The position numbers and the translations under genes are program-made. From the NCBI GenBank assembly GCA_027317105.1, contig DAHVFH010000124.1, positions 1 to 64,000 of the forward strand: a DNA stretch of 64,000 nucleotides, written 5' to 3'. Shown in pieces: positions 1 to 8,823 of the stretch (positions are counted from its first letter, which is position 1; each line of letters begins with the position of its first letter). A model generated the notes under the pieces. It was not told the origin of the DNA, searched no databases, and was given only the letters and a program-made list of their open reading frames with translations. Origin of the DNA: Cytophagales bacterium (GTDB lineage Bacteria; Bacteroidota; Bacteroidia; Cytophagales; Cyclobacteriaceae).

Positions 1-1194
1 GTATAGAAATCCAAAAAGCCAAAGGGGGATTTTATTTGCTACCCCTCTTTCCAAATCATCAGCCACCACGAAGGATTCTTTCACCCCTTTAATTTGCTTT
101 GATGATTTTTCTTTACTGCCCACTTCAAAGGTGTATTTTCCTTGAACAAGGAAGTCTCCGGTCTTCGGATAACTTACAGTCAATCCGGCATCTTGCACGT
201 TCGCATAAAACAAGGTCTCCCGAATGTTGCCTTTCTCGGGCTTACCCTCGGCTAAGGCATGGATAAGGTTGGTATTGTTCAAATAGATTTTATCAGGTTT
301 GTTCATCAGGCTCATGCCGTGTACTGAAGAGCGTAGGTTTCGGATAAGTTGGGATTTTTCTAAAATATCGAACATCTCAACTATCCTCCCTCGGCCAATT
401 CCCAAATCCGCTGACAATTTGTTGGCATTGGGAGTGAACGGCACTGACCGCGAGATGATATAAAGTAGCTTCTTCAGTTGGCGCAGCGAGGAGCCCTCCA
501 AGGCCTTGGCTTCAATGAGGTCATAGTCAATAATAACATTGATCAACTGATTGATCTTTACAAAATAATCAGTCTCTCCTTCGATAAAAAATGGATACAC
601 ACCAAACTGAGTATAATGTCGATACTTCGCAAGTGGAGATGCTATTTTCTTTACCAGCGGCACCACTATTTCTTCATGGTTCGATAACAAGTCCCCCAAC
701 TCTATAACAGGCAAGGAAATGGCATGGTGCAGCCCAAGATATTCCCTAAAGGACAAGCCTGGCAACAAGTAAGTTACCACTCTTCGCGAAAGGTCGACCT
801 GTGCTCTTTGTAAGGCGAGGATGGATGAACCTGACATCACCAACTGAAGATCCTTTTTGAAATCAAATAGATTTTTGACTTCTGTTTGCCAGTTGGAATA
901 CTTATGCACTTCATCCAAGAACAGATATCTACCACCCTGTTGATAAAATTCTTCCGCCACTTCAGTCAGGGTGTGCGTCCTGAAATACAAATCATCTAAA
1001 GTGATGTAAAGGGTCTTTTGAATGGGAAGATTAGCTTTGATATGTTGTAGCATGAGTGTGGATTTACCAACGCCTCTGGCACCTTCAATCCGAATTCCCC
1101 TGGCTTCCCAGTTAATTTGATTATACAGATGACGATTGTAGTTTGAATGTACGGACTCAAGCAATCCACGAAACTTTATGATCAGTGATTCCAA
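1..1194 (-). CDS. AAA+ ATPase with C-terminal DUF4143 domain, last codon(s) off the window
   Basis: I translated this frame by hand on the minus strand; it is open from about 1194 to the left edge. It shows a P-loop (ARGVGKST, about residues 39-46), a Walker B run (YLFLDEVHK), an MSGSS sensor-like motif, then a DUF4143-type C-terminal half ending in PLWLFGFLY, which is close to how this family normally ends, so only a codon or two is missing. No ATG lies near the start and a stop sits just upstream, so TTG at 1192-1194 is the likely initiator (about 398 residues). Members are abundant in Bacteroidota and Archaea; their cellular role is poorly defined, and a regulatory or toxin-antitoxin-like role has been suggested. 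The gene faces left, away from the SNF2 gene, directly behind two near-palindromes that may control it. Confidence 0.85.
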   Translation of the reverse strand, partial: MESLIIKFRGLLESVHSNYNRHLYNQINWEARGIRIEGARGVGKSTLMLQHIKANLPIQKTLYITLDDLYFRTHTLTEVAEEFYQQGGRYLFLDEVHKYSNWQTEVKNLFDFKKDLQLVMSGSSILALQRAQVDLSRRVVTYLLPGLSFREYLGLHHAISLPVIELGDLLSNHEEIVVPLVKKIASPLAKYRHYTQFGVYPFFIEGETDYFVKINQLINVIIDYDLIEAKALEGSSLRQLKKLLYIISRSVPFTPNANKLSADLGIGRGRIVEMFDILEKSQLIRNLRSSVHGMSLMNKPDKIYLNNTNLIHALAEGKPEKGNIRETLFYANVQDAGLTVSYPKTGDFLVQGKYTFEVGSKEKSSKQIKGVKESFVVADDLERGVANKIPLWLFGFLY

Positions 1195-1196
1195 AG

Positions 1197-1247
1197 TGTA
1201 CTATTTAAAGTACAAATTTAGTATAAATATGTATTATTTAAAATACA
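1197..1247. promoter_or_regulatory. Two matched 18-bp near-palindromes (putative operators)
   Basis: TGTACTATTTAAAGTACA at 1197-1214 and TGTATTATTTAAAATACA at 1230-1247. Each has 6-bp arms around the same ATTTAA core. The two copies differ at one arm position on each side, and the changes compensate (C/G in one, T/A in the other), so both keep their dyad. Centres are 33 bp apart, about three helical turns, and the first ends two bases from the probable TTG start of the ATPase. This fits a pair of protein-binding sites, perhaps for autoregulation; the binding protein is unknown. Confidence 0.55.
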
Positions 1248-1735
1248 TTTTATTTTCACTATTATCGCTGCTTAAACTAGCCGCACAGCAAGCCTCCGAT
1301 AAACTACACCACCATTGGCGCAAGCGTCCCTTGTGCCCCTCTCCTTTTCCGAACAATAAATTCAGTTCACCATCCCTTGTAAAAATCCTTCGGTAAGGCC
1401 ACAATCCCTTGGTGGATTAATTTATTGTAATCGTTGAACGAGTCGTTTTGTTCTTTACGATGCTTCATAATGGGGTGCTTTTATTTTTTCCACTAGAAAA
1501 GCTCCCATTTCAAGGCCGCTCTTACTAATCGTATCATTAAGGAAAACATTTTGAGGGTAGGCAATTTTCATAAAAAAACCAAACTCTTTCTCTCTGCGAG
1601 GAACGCATCTACTCAACGCAATCGTTGACGAACCGCTCAATGCTGTTCGTGCTTTTCAGCTTCTGTTGTTTAAACCAACGCTCCTTTTAAACATTCTTCT
1701 TCTATCTTGCATGCCAAAATTGAAGAACTGACTTA
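1248..1735. other. Gene-poor stretch with tiny minus-strand ORFs
   Basis: No recognisable gene. On the minus strand, 1455-1571 (38 codons, MKIAYPQ...) and 1367-1468 (33 codons, MKHRKEQ...) overlap by 14 bases in different frames. Their composition looks protein-like, but I recognise neither. They may be remnants of a decayed gene. The right end must hold the promoter of the SNF2 gene, though no convincing Bacteroidota promoter was found. Confidence 0.35.
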
Positions 1736-4660
1736 ATGCTGTTTGACGAAGAAAAAAATACCGCTAAGAAAGAACCTCGTCCATCTTTGCCAAAAGGTAT
1801 AGTGATCGATTACGAAATTGGTTTCCTGTTCAATTTCGCTTCCTCCCGGTCAACCAACTTCGACCTTGAGCCGATACTTGTTCGTCATGGGCCTAAAGGA
1901 AAAGCCGAAGAATACAAGAGGATTTCCCTGCAATCAAACGTGGCTCTTGCTTACCTGAAGCCGTTGGACGATGCCTTCTACAATGACTTCCTTGATTTTT
2001 CTGACACCAGAATACTTGCCTGGATGACGGGCTCCGGAAACAAATTTATCCGAAACAGCAACACCGGCTCATGGACGCATGCCTCCGCCCGGGAGTTGAA
2101 AAATCTGCGCAAACATTATTTAAATTCATTGCACAAACTTTGGCCCCGACTCGTTGACTGGCCACATCTTTTTATTCTCAAGTCAGGTCGTTTCAATAAC
2201 GCCACACAGCACCAGATAAAATTAAGTAAGGAGTCTCCAGAAGTTCGCCTTTCTTTTGAACGCGAAAAAGATAACATCATATTTAAACTTACTCTTCTAT
2301 TAGAAGGTGAGATCTCAAAACTAATACTGTACAGAAATCTACTACTGGAAAAGGATAACGTATTCTACCTCCCCCCCGATGTAGCGTCACTTGAACTCTT
2401 TGAACTCTTTGCCCAGGGGGATTTGAAATTTCCGTCCTCCATGAAAACGGAAGTAGTGAAGAAGTACGTGCTTCCTTGGTCGCGCAAATTTAAAGTTGAC
2501 ATCAGCGAAAAACTGAACATCGAATTGTTGAACCGATCCATGCAATCGCGGGTGAGGCTAAATGAATTGAACGAATCTAACCTGATGATTCGTGCTGAAT
2601 TTATGTATGACGATGAAGTGGTTGAATATGATCAGGAAGAAAGTCTTGTCATCGAAAAAGACAAACGGATCACCGTTATCCAACGCGACAAAGAAGGTGA
2701 GGTAAAACTGCACGAGTACCTCCGCACACTTCATCCCTCTTTTGCCAGGCAATTCAACAACCCTTACTTCTATCTCCATTTTGACGATGTGATGAAGAAA
2801 GGCTGGTTCATCAATATGATGCGAAGCCTACAGCAGGAAGGCTACGCGATACATGGATTGCCTGAACTAAAAAAATTCCGATACAGTACGCATGTTCCAG
2901 AATTCGCGATAGTGGTAACTTCAAATATTGATTGGTTTGATTTGAAAGTAACCGTGCAATGGGGCGAACATGTTGTGCCCCTGAAAGAAATCCGTCTCGC
3001 CATTCTCAATTGGCAAGATACCATCATGTTGGCAGATGGCACGCTTGGCCACATACCGGAAGACTGGGTAAAGAAATACAGTTTGTTGCTGCGCGCTGGA
3101 AAAGAAGAAAACGGTGTGCTGAAGGTTAGCAAAATGCACTTCACTTTGCTGGAGGATATTTTTGATAAACTCGACACTATTTCGCAGCGCGAAGTAGAAT
3201 TACGTAAGCGAAAGCTGTTGGAGTATGATTCGATCGAGAAGGTATCCTTATCGAAAGAAATCAAGGCGTCACTGCGGCCTTATCAGTTATCCGGATTTCA
3301 TTGGCTGCAAGCATTGGATGAATTAAATTGGGGCGGCTGCCTCGCGGATGACATGGGATTGGGCAAAACCCTTCAAGCCATTTCATTCCTTCAATTCCTA
3401 AAAGAGAAATATCCGGGAAGCACACAACTGGTGATTTGCCCCACCTCGTTAATTTTTAACTGGGAAAATGAATTGCAAAAATTTGCGCCCACGTTGAAAT
3501 TTTATACGCACTATGGCACCCAGCGCGAGTTCAAAGAAACCCACGTAGAAGAACACGACATCATCCTCACTTCGTATGGCGTAGTGCGCAACGATTTAAA
3601 AGAGCTTTCTTCGGTGCTATGGCAATATGTAATCCTTGACGAAAGCCAGGCCATAAAAAATCCCGATGCGCGAGTTACCAAAGCAATACAACAACTGCGC
3701 TCGGTGAACCGCGTGATCTTGAGCGGCACGCCAGTTCAAAACAATACCTTCGATTTGTATTCCCAATTTAGTTTTTTAAATCCGGGATTGTTGGGCAACC
3801 GCGAATTTTTCAATCGTGAGTTTGCTACACCGATCGATAAATTTGGCAGCAGGGAAAAAGCGCAACACCTCCGAAAATTAGTTCACCCGTTTACGCTCAG
3901 GCGAACAAAGGAGCAAGTCGCCAAAGATCTTCCCGGCAAAACGGTAACCGTGCTATGGTGTACGATGGAAGCCGCGCAACGTAAACTCTACAACGAATAC
4001 CGCAATAGCTACCGCAGCAAGTTGCTCAAGAAAATTGATGAAGATGGAATTGCCAAATCCGGGCTGGACGTGTTGGAAGGCTTACTCCGCCTGCGGCAAA
4101 TCTGCGATCATCCCGCCTTGATCAACAGCACCGAAGAAATGAAAGACAGCTCTGTTAAAATTAATGAATTGATTCGCGAGGTAAAGGAGAATGCCGGCAA
4201 CCACAAATTATTGATTTTCTCGCAATTCACGCAGATGCTTCAACTCATCAAAACAGAATTTGAAGAGTCGGGAATAAATTATTGTTACCTCGATGGCAGC
4301 ACAGCACTGAATAAGCGAAAGGAAGAAGTAGAAAAATTTCAGGCCGATGAAAATATTAAGGCATTTCTTATCTCGCTAAAAGCAGGAGGCGTAGGGCTCA
4401 ACTTAACCACAGCCGATTACGTCTATATTGTAGATCCGTGGTGGAACCCTGCAGCCGAACAGCAGGCCATCGATCGCGCCCATCGCATCGGCCAAAAGCG
4501 CAATGTGTTTGCCTATAAAATGATTTGCAAAGACAGTGTGGAAGAAAAAATCCTTCAACTGCAAGAGCGAAAGAAAATGCTGGCCGATGACCTGATCCGC
4601 GAAGATGCCGGATTCATTAAAACACTATCGCGGCAGGACGTGGAGTTTTTGTTTGGGTGA
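1736..4660 (+). CDS. SNF2-family DNA-dependent ATPase/helicase
   Basis: A 974-residue single-chain Swi2/Snf2 ATPase. The first half (about 1-500) has no motif I recognise and probably supplies substrate recognition. The motor follows: motif I DDMGLGKT near residue 538, DESQ box (ILDESQAIKN, near 633), motif III LSGTPVQN, and in the second RecA lobe DGST, GGVGLNL near 885 and the AIDRAHRIGQ arginine-finger motif. Such proteins translocate on duplex DNA and displace or remodel bound proteins such as RNA polymerase. The ATG at 1736 is the first in frame. The gene stands alone: no nuclease, methylase or other helicase adjoins it, so I do not read it as part of a defence system. A strong palindromic terminator follows. 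Confidence 0.92.
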   Translation: MLFDEEKNTAKKEPRPSLPKGIVIDYEIGFLFNFASSRSTNFDLEPILVRHGPKGKAEEYKRISLQSNVALAYLKPLDDAFYNDFLDFSDTRILAWMTGSGNKFIRNSNTGSWTHASARELKNLRKHYLNSLHKLWPRLVDWPHLFILKSGRFNNATQHQIKLSKESPEVRLSFEREKDNIIFKLTLLLEGEISKLILYRNLLLEKDNVFYLPPDVASLELFELFAQGDLKFPSSMKTEVVKKYVLPWSRKFKVDISEKLNIELLNRSMQSRVRLNELNESNLMIRAEFMYDDEVVEYDQEESLVIEKDKRITVIQRDKEGEVKLHEYLRTLHPSFARQFNNPYFYLHFDDVMKKGWFINMMRSLQQEGYAIHGLPELKKFRYSTHVPEFAIVVTSNIDWFDLKVTVQWGEHVVPLKEIRLAILNWQDTIMLADGTLGHIPEDWVKKYSLLLRAGKEENGVLKVSKMHFTLLEDIFDKLDTISQREVELRKRKLLEYDSIEKVSLSKEIKASLRPYQLSGFHWLQALDELNWGGCLADDMGLGKTLQAISFLQFLKEKYPGSTQLVICPTSLIFNWENELQKFAPTLKFYTHYGTQREFKETHVEEHDIILTSYGVVRNDLKELSSVLWQYVILDESQAIKNPDARVTKAIQQLRSVNRVILSGTPVQNNTFDLYSQFSFLNPGLLGNREFFNREFATPIDKFGSREKAQHLRKLVHPFTLRRTKEQVAKDLPGKTVTVLWCTMEAAQRKLYNEYRNSYRSKLLKKIDEDGIAKSGLDVLEGLLRLRQICDHPALINSTEEMKDSSVKINELIREVKENAGNHKLLIFSQFTQMLQLIKTEFEESGINYCYLDGSTALNKRKEEVEKFQADENIKAFLISLKAGGVGLNLTTADYVYIVDPWWNPAAEQQAIDRAHRIGQKRNVFAYKMICKDSVEEKILQLQERKKMLADDLIREDAGFIKTLSRQDVEFLFG

Positions 4661-4735
4661 TGAGATTGCCACCCGAGCATGGAATCATCGCAGTGGTCAT
4701 CCACCTGCCAAACCGTTTAAGAAGTGATCTCCAAA

Positions 4736-4761
4736 AAAGGCGAAACTTAAGTTTCGCCTTT
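4736..4761. terminator. Bidirectional intrinsic terminator
   Basis: AAAGGCGAAAC (4736-4746), loop TTAA, GTTTCGCCTTT (4751-4761) form an 11-bp perfect stem. Read on the minus strand the stem runs into six T residues, so it suits the surface-protein gene ending at 4792; on the plus strand it follows the SNF2 gene. It sits between the two convergent genes. Confidence 0.8.
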
Positions 4762-4791
4762 CGCCTTTATGATCCATTAAGTCAAATATTT

Positions 4792-6501
4792 CTATTTTTT
4801 GATAATAATTTGTCTTTGCAATACTGCATCCTTATAAAGCACCCTCAGATAATAAATATCCGAAGGAAGACCATCTGTTGAAATATTTAAGATTTTATCA
4901 GCTGACTGAACAGAGAATACTTTGTTAGAAGACCTGTCCATCATTAATAACTGGTAAGGCTGATCTAATGTATTACTCAAAGTGTTGGTTGAAATACTGT
5001 CAGTGACTTGGACAGTTATTGTTGATGTAGCAGGATTGGGGTAAGCACTGAGCCTTACTGGCGCAGCGATTCCACCGCCACCGCCACTTGACACAAGAGT
5101 TATACCTAAACTATGGGTCCAACTTGAACCGCAGGCATTATTGGCTGCACAGAATAGTGTGTAGCTTCCGGTTGTCGCTGAAGTGTTGATGAATTCAGAT
5201 ATTGAACCATTTGCACTCAAAAAAGAAAACCCTTTTGGCAATACCCAATTGAACGAGGTGGCTCCGGAAACTTGGTCACAAATGAAACGATAGGTAGAGG
5301 AAGCATTTAAACTTACAGGATTTGCTCCTCTGTACCCACTTGCATAAATCAATGTATTATTATTTGCAGCTGGCAACCCAACATAAACGGTATTATTTAT
5401 AGACGTCTGGTTGGCACCGCAAGTAAGAGATGCAGTAATGACAACTGAACCCTGAAATCCTGAAATCGCTGTAAAAGTTCCATTGGCTTGTGAAGATACC
5501 GTAAGTCCGCTGGTATTGCCCGAAGACCATATAACAGAAGCGCCTGCAGCATTTGAAACGGAAAAAGAAGCACCTGAAGAACAAACTGAAGGTGGCCCAA
5601 GAATAGTTGGCGCAGTATACGGTGGCGTATAGGCACCACTTGTTATGGAAGTACCGCAAGAAAATTGCACTGTAACTGAGATCGGACCAGAGGTATTGTC
5701 GGCCGATGTGCCGCTTGGTCTGATTGATGCAGTGTTTCCTGTTTGGCTGACTAATGACCAACTGGGTGGAACATTCCATACATAGCCGCTCACACAACCC
5801 GATGAAGGACTAAGGCTTGCCGTAAACGTAACGGGTGTAGTGTTACAAAATTTACTCCCTGTATAGCCTTGCGGAACGCCCAACGTTACCACTGGATTTG
5901 TTCCATTTAATGTAATGGAAGCCGCAGCCGATTCCCCAGCCGATCCACATTGATAGTTAATTGAGCCCTTTACCGAAACGATACCCCGCACGGCACAACC
6001 ATTAGGGTAAAGTGTAATGGCGTTGATAGTGGTTTGCGAACCGACATTGCTGTGCCAACCTGTTGGTATTGTCCAGTCATAGATTACTTCCGTTAGTGCC
6101 GGCTGTGCGATGCCGCCAGTGCCCTGCACGTACATGTGCGGTACGGTAACGGTAACCGACTTCGTGGTGCAATAATCAATGTTGATCGTATTGTTGTAGG
6201 AATCAAAGTTTTGATTGCCTACAGAGAGGATGAGTGCAGACCATGATCCTGTTTTGCTATTGTCAGAAGAACTTGTGCAACCAGAGAACGTAACAGAAAG
6301 GGATGCGGTAGCGTTTGGTGTGTCAGCCCAATCCACAGAAAGAGTCGGTTGGTTGCTTGACCCACTAATAGACCCATTTGTTGCTGACCAAAAAGGTGTA
6401 CATCCGGTTGGCACAGTTACAGAATAGGTTGATCTTCCAGGGCAAATTGTTCCTGAAACTGAAGGTGCTGTCGATGTAAGACTAATTGTTTGGCCAAACA
6501 A
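4792..6501 (-). CDS. Secreted Ig/PKD-like surface protein with T9SS sorting domain, amber codon in signal peptide
   Basis: A Cys- and Ser/Thr/Gly-rich adhesin-like protein built of repeated beta-sandwich (PKD/Ig-like) segments. It ends in a type IX secretion C-terminal domain (SAYPNPATSTITV..., final IIIKK), which is removed as the protein is anchored to the cell surface. The open frame begins at a TTG (6499-6501). Just upstream, in the same frame, ATG at 6556-6558 opens a textbook signal peptide (MKNSSKLLSILVLQLLG) that runs into TAG at 6505-6507 and then continues TLFGQT. The real gene is therefore almost certainly 4792-6558 with a nonsense codon at position 18. Without readthrough the product would not be exported. 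It lies 5 bp downstream of an outer-membrane barrel gene, probably in one transcript. Confidence 0.8.
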   Translation of the reverse strand: MFGQTISLTSTAPSVSGTICPGRSTYSVTVPTGCTPFWSATNGSISGSSNQPTLSVDWADTPNATASLSVTFSGCTSSSDNSKTGSWSALILSVGNQNFDSYNNTINIDYCTTKSVTVTVPHMYVQGTGGIAQPALTEVIYDWTIPTGWHSNVGSQTTINAITLYPNGCAVRGIVSVKGSINYQCGSAGESAAASITLNGTNPVVTLGVPQGYTGSKFCNTTPVTFTASLSPSSGCVSGYVWNVPPSWSLVSQTGNTASIRPSGTSADNTSGPISVTVQFSCGTSITSGAYTPPYTAPTILGPPSVCSSGASFSVSNAAGASVIWSSGNTSGLTVSSQANGTFTAISGFQGSVVITASLTCGANQTSINNTVYVGLPAANNNTLIYASGYRGANPVSLNASSTYRFICDQVSGATSFNWVLPKGFSFLSANGSISEFINTSATTGSYTLFCAANNACGSSWTHSLGITLVSSGGGGGIAAPVRLSAYPNPATSTITVQVTDSISTNTLSNTLDQPYQLLMMDRSSNKVFSVQSADKILNISTDGLPSDIYYLRVLYKDAVLQRQIIIKK

Positions 6502-6563
6502 AGTCTAGCCTAAAAGTTGCAAAACTAAAATCGATAGAAGCTTGCTAGAGTTTTTCATAAGTT

Positions 6564-7415
6564 TTAAGGTTTAATAGTTATTTTTTTTACAGGCCTGTTG
6601 AAAACGTAGCAGATTATTAAGTTAATGGAATGATTTTTTTCGGGAGGCGTCACTATAGGGAAAAATTGTTTGCTTATATCTTGTATTCCAAAATGGTCGA
6701 TTACTTGAATTGCAATTCCATGGGGGGAGGTCAACGGGATGAAGTATCCTATCCCAATAACACCGCCATAATCATTATTTTTTAAACTTCTCAAGCCAAG
6801 TGCTTGACCAAAGCTAGAAATCCCCCCATTAGGATCAATTCCAAAAACATCCCGGCCTTTAAAAGACTCCTCGGTGAAATCTTTAACGTTATCACTAATT
6901 GAAGTCCAGGAAACATGCGCATCAACGCCCTTAAGCCAGTTGTAATATCCTCCTAAGGAAATTGACCATTTTTTGTTTTTTCCAAAATAAATGGAAGGCA
7001 TGATGGAAAGCGTGATGTATCGATAGCTATAGTCTGATTCAACTGTCTGAACCAAATTGTGAGTTGCACTCGTATCGAGAGGTGCTGTTGTGAATTTAGC
7101 TTTAGTGCCTTTTTGCTCGAACAGTATTCTGGCATTTATACTTATTACACCTATCCTACTTTTAATTGGATGATAAAGCCCAAGTCCAAAACAATAACCA
7201 ACTTTTAATTCTTTTTCATTTGTAAAAATATTGCTGCAATAATTATCAATAAACTTATTTCCATAATTGAAGCAAAGGCTCGGGCCGACCACAAACTCCA
7301 CTTTATCAACAAATCTTTTGGGCATAAGTTTTCGGGCATCGGGGGTTTCTTGAGCACGAAGTATGGCTGCCCCCAAGAGGAGAAGAAATAGAAGTCCTGT
7401 TTTTATTTGTTGCAT
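6564..7415 (-). CDS. Outer-membrane beta-barrel protein (PorT-like)
   Basis: A 283-residue protein with a clear signal peptide (MQQIKTGLLFLLLLGAAILRAQ, cleavage after RAQ). Alternating hydrophobic beta-strands follow, with a terminal strand (INLIICYVFN) typical of Bacteroidota barrels of the PorT/outer-membrane-beta-barrel type. It is the first gene of a likely two-gene unit with the T9SS-type surface protein. The exact function cannot be told from sequence; a partner or porin role for the surface protein is inference. Confidence 0.75.
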   Translation of the reverse strand: MQQIKTGLLFLLLLGAAILRAQETPDARKLMPKRFVDKVEFVVGPSLCFNYGNKFIDNYCSNIFTNEKELKVGYCFGLGLYHPIKSRIGVISINARILFEQKGTKAKFTTAPLDTSATHNLVQTVESDYSYRYITLSIMPSIYFGKNKKWSISLGGYYNWLKGVDAHVSWTSISDNVKDFTEESFKGRDVFGIDPNGGISSFGQALGLRSLKNNDYGGVIGIGYFIPLTSPHGIAIQVIDHFGIQDISKQFFPIVTPPEKNHSINLIICYVFNRPVKKITIKP

Positions 7416-7635
7416 TGTAATTATTACGATGCTTTGCTTCTGATATTTTCCAATTTTAGGTTTTTTTTTTAACGAATGGTATTAGTGGTATAGGAGTTTT
7501 TCCTATATTAGTTTAAGCGAGCGCCTTCTTCGTTGCGCAATAGCGATAATGTCAATTCCAAATCCCAAACAACTCAGGCTAGCAAGGGTGTTTGCAAAAG
7601 AAATAGTCATTTTTCGAATCGCTAGTAAAATAAAA

Positions 7636-7671
7636 AACCCTTGTACATCATTAAATAAATATACAAGGGTT
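7636..7671 (-). terminator. Intrinsic terminator of the tRNA-Arg gene
   Basis: On the minus strand AACCCTTGTA and TACAAGGGTT form a perfect 10-bp stem with a 16-nt AT-rich loop, followed by a T-rich run (TTTTTATTTT). It lies 15 bp past the tRNA 3' end. Confidence 0.8.
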
Positions 7672-7686
7672 CATCCAACGACTAAG

Positions 7687-7758
7687 TGGCCCCGGTAGGA
7701 ATCGAACCTACATCTTCAGAATCGGAATCTGAAATTCTATCCATTGAAATACGGAGCC
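7687..7758 (-). tRNA. tRNA-Arg (anticodon CCG)
   Basis: The minus strand folds into a 72-nt cloverleaf without encoded CCA. The acceptor GGCTCCG pairs with CGGGGCC (one G-U). The anticodon stem TCAGA/TCTGA encloses the loop TTCCGAT, giving anticodon CCG. The T-arm is GTAGG TTCGATT CCTAC. The D-arm is weak (TTTC/GAAT, with a T-T at the outer pair). It decodes CGG. A split copy of positions 1-33 lies 24 bp upstream. Confidence 0.92.
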
Positions 7759-7782
7759 TTAATCAAAGTTCTATTGGCCAAA

Positions 7783-7844
7783 AATCTGAAATTCTATCCC
7801 CGTCCGACTTGCTTCTTGTCGGGTCGGTATTGAAATACGGAGCC
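7783..7844 (-). repeat. Partial copy of tRNA-Arg 5' region split by a 29-bp hairpin insert
   Basis: Bases 7783-7799 and 7829-7844 together match 7726-7758, tRNA positions 1-33, exactly. Between them, inside what would be the D-loop, lies an extra 29 bp (7800-7828) that folds as CCG-t-CCGAC, loop TTGCTTCTT, GTCGG-gt-CGG. The fragment lies in the same orientation 24 bp upstream of the intact tRNA, so it may be co-transcribed as leader. It looks like a duplication that then received a small palindromic element, or the footprint of an insertion and repair event. Confidence 0.8.
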
Positions 7845-7906
7845 AATTCACTTATTTCAATGCAAAAATAGAGGAAAGCCATCAGCGAAAAAATTTATTT
7901 CTTGCC

Positions 7907-8611
7907 GTGAACACTAAAAAGCACCATGCCGACCTCCTTTCTCAGATTATTAAAAAGTCGGGAACACCCACGCAACATACTTTTCTGGATGCTTACCTGG
8001 GCAACAGTCATCCCCGATACCCTATCAATGTCCCTCAGCTGCGATTGATTGCAAAAAACTGGATCAAACACCATGAGGATTTAACGCTTACCGAATTTCA
8101 AACCCTTCTTACCTCCTTGATAAAAGCACCCTCTTCCACCGAAAAAACCATGGCTGGCCTTTTGCTGGATTATGCTAACGAGGAACTTCTAAAACTCAAT
8201 CCAAAAGTATTCGATCAATGGCTCAACCATCTCACAGGCTGGGCAGAAGTAGATTCACTTTGTTATGGGCATTTTCATGCTGATTTAATGTTGGAAAACT
8301 GGGCAACCTGGAAAACTGCTATTGCTCAACTAAACCAAAACAAAAATATCAACAAGCGAAGAGCTTCTCTTGTGCTGTTATGTAAGCCATTGACCCAAAG
8401 CCCCGATGAGCGATTAGAGCTTTTAGCCTTCAAAATGGTGGATCACCTTACGCATGAAAAAGAAATCCTCATCACCAAAGCGATTTCGTGGCTATTGCGC
8501 AGCATGGTGAAACTACATAGCGAGGAATTAATGACCTTTATGAAAAAAAACAAAACTACTCTTCCAGCCATTGCCCTGAGGGAAACCTGCGCGAAATTGA
8601 AAACAGGCTAA
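7907..8611 (+). CDS. DNA alkylation repair protein, AlkD family
   Basis: A 234-residue all-helical HEAT-like repeat protein. The family removes bulky or cationic alkylated bases such as N3- and N7-alkylpurines without base flipping. Typical features visible are the GWAEVDSLC segment in mid-protein, holding the acidic residue expected near the lesion, and the KAISWLLRSM helix near residue 190. Length is normal for AlkD-like proteins. Initiation is apparently at GTG 7907; the nearby ATG is out of frame. It is transcribed away from the tRNA, with DUF2007 downstream after about 210 bp. Confidence 0.85.
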   Translation: MNTKKHHADLLSQIIKKSGTPTQHTFLDAYLGNSHPRYPINVPQLRLIAKNWIKHHEDLTLTEFQTLLTSLIKAPSSTEKTMAGLLLDYANEELLKLNPKVFDQWLNHLTGWAEVDSLCYGHFHADLMLENWATWKTAIAQLNQNKNINKRRASLVLLCKPLTQSPDERLELLAFKMVDHLTHEKEILITKAISWLLRSMVKLHSEELMTFMKKNKTTLPAIALRETCAKLKTG

Positions 8612-8823
8612 AAGAGTTAAGACTGAGAGTTTCTGCACAGAAAGTTGGGGTGAAGTGCTCCCCAAGGAGATTGTCTTACCGGAAGGAACAGTCGGACGTG
8701 CTTGGTTTCCACCTTACAAATCATCGCAAGTGCCCGCAAAGACGTTTGTTTATTTTATTTACGTCAGTTAATAATAAGGCTAAAATTTTATTCATCAAGT
8801 TCTCTGGCTTACCTTTATTTACG

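Noticed and set aside
2842..3264. 140-codon minus-strand ORF inside the SNF2 gene
   Set aside because: It lies wholly opposite conserved helicase motifs and its translation is low-complexity Ser/Arg/Phe, a shadow of the real gene.
1..4660. ATPase plus SNF2 helicase as a defence island
   Set aside because: The genes are divergent, separated by over 500 bp, and no nuclease, methyltransferase or other known defence partner adjoins.
7783..7844. Second functional tRNA with an intron
   Set aside because: Only positions 1-33 are present; the 3' half, T-arm and acceptor partner strand are missing, and the insert lies in the D-loop where no tRNA intron type is known in bacteria.
7686..7871. 61-codon plus-strand ORF at the tRNA
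   Set aside because: It is antisense to the tRNA-Arg and its partial copy and has no protein features.
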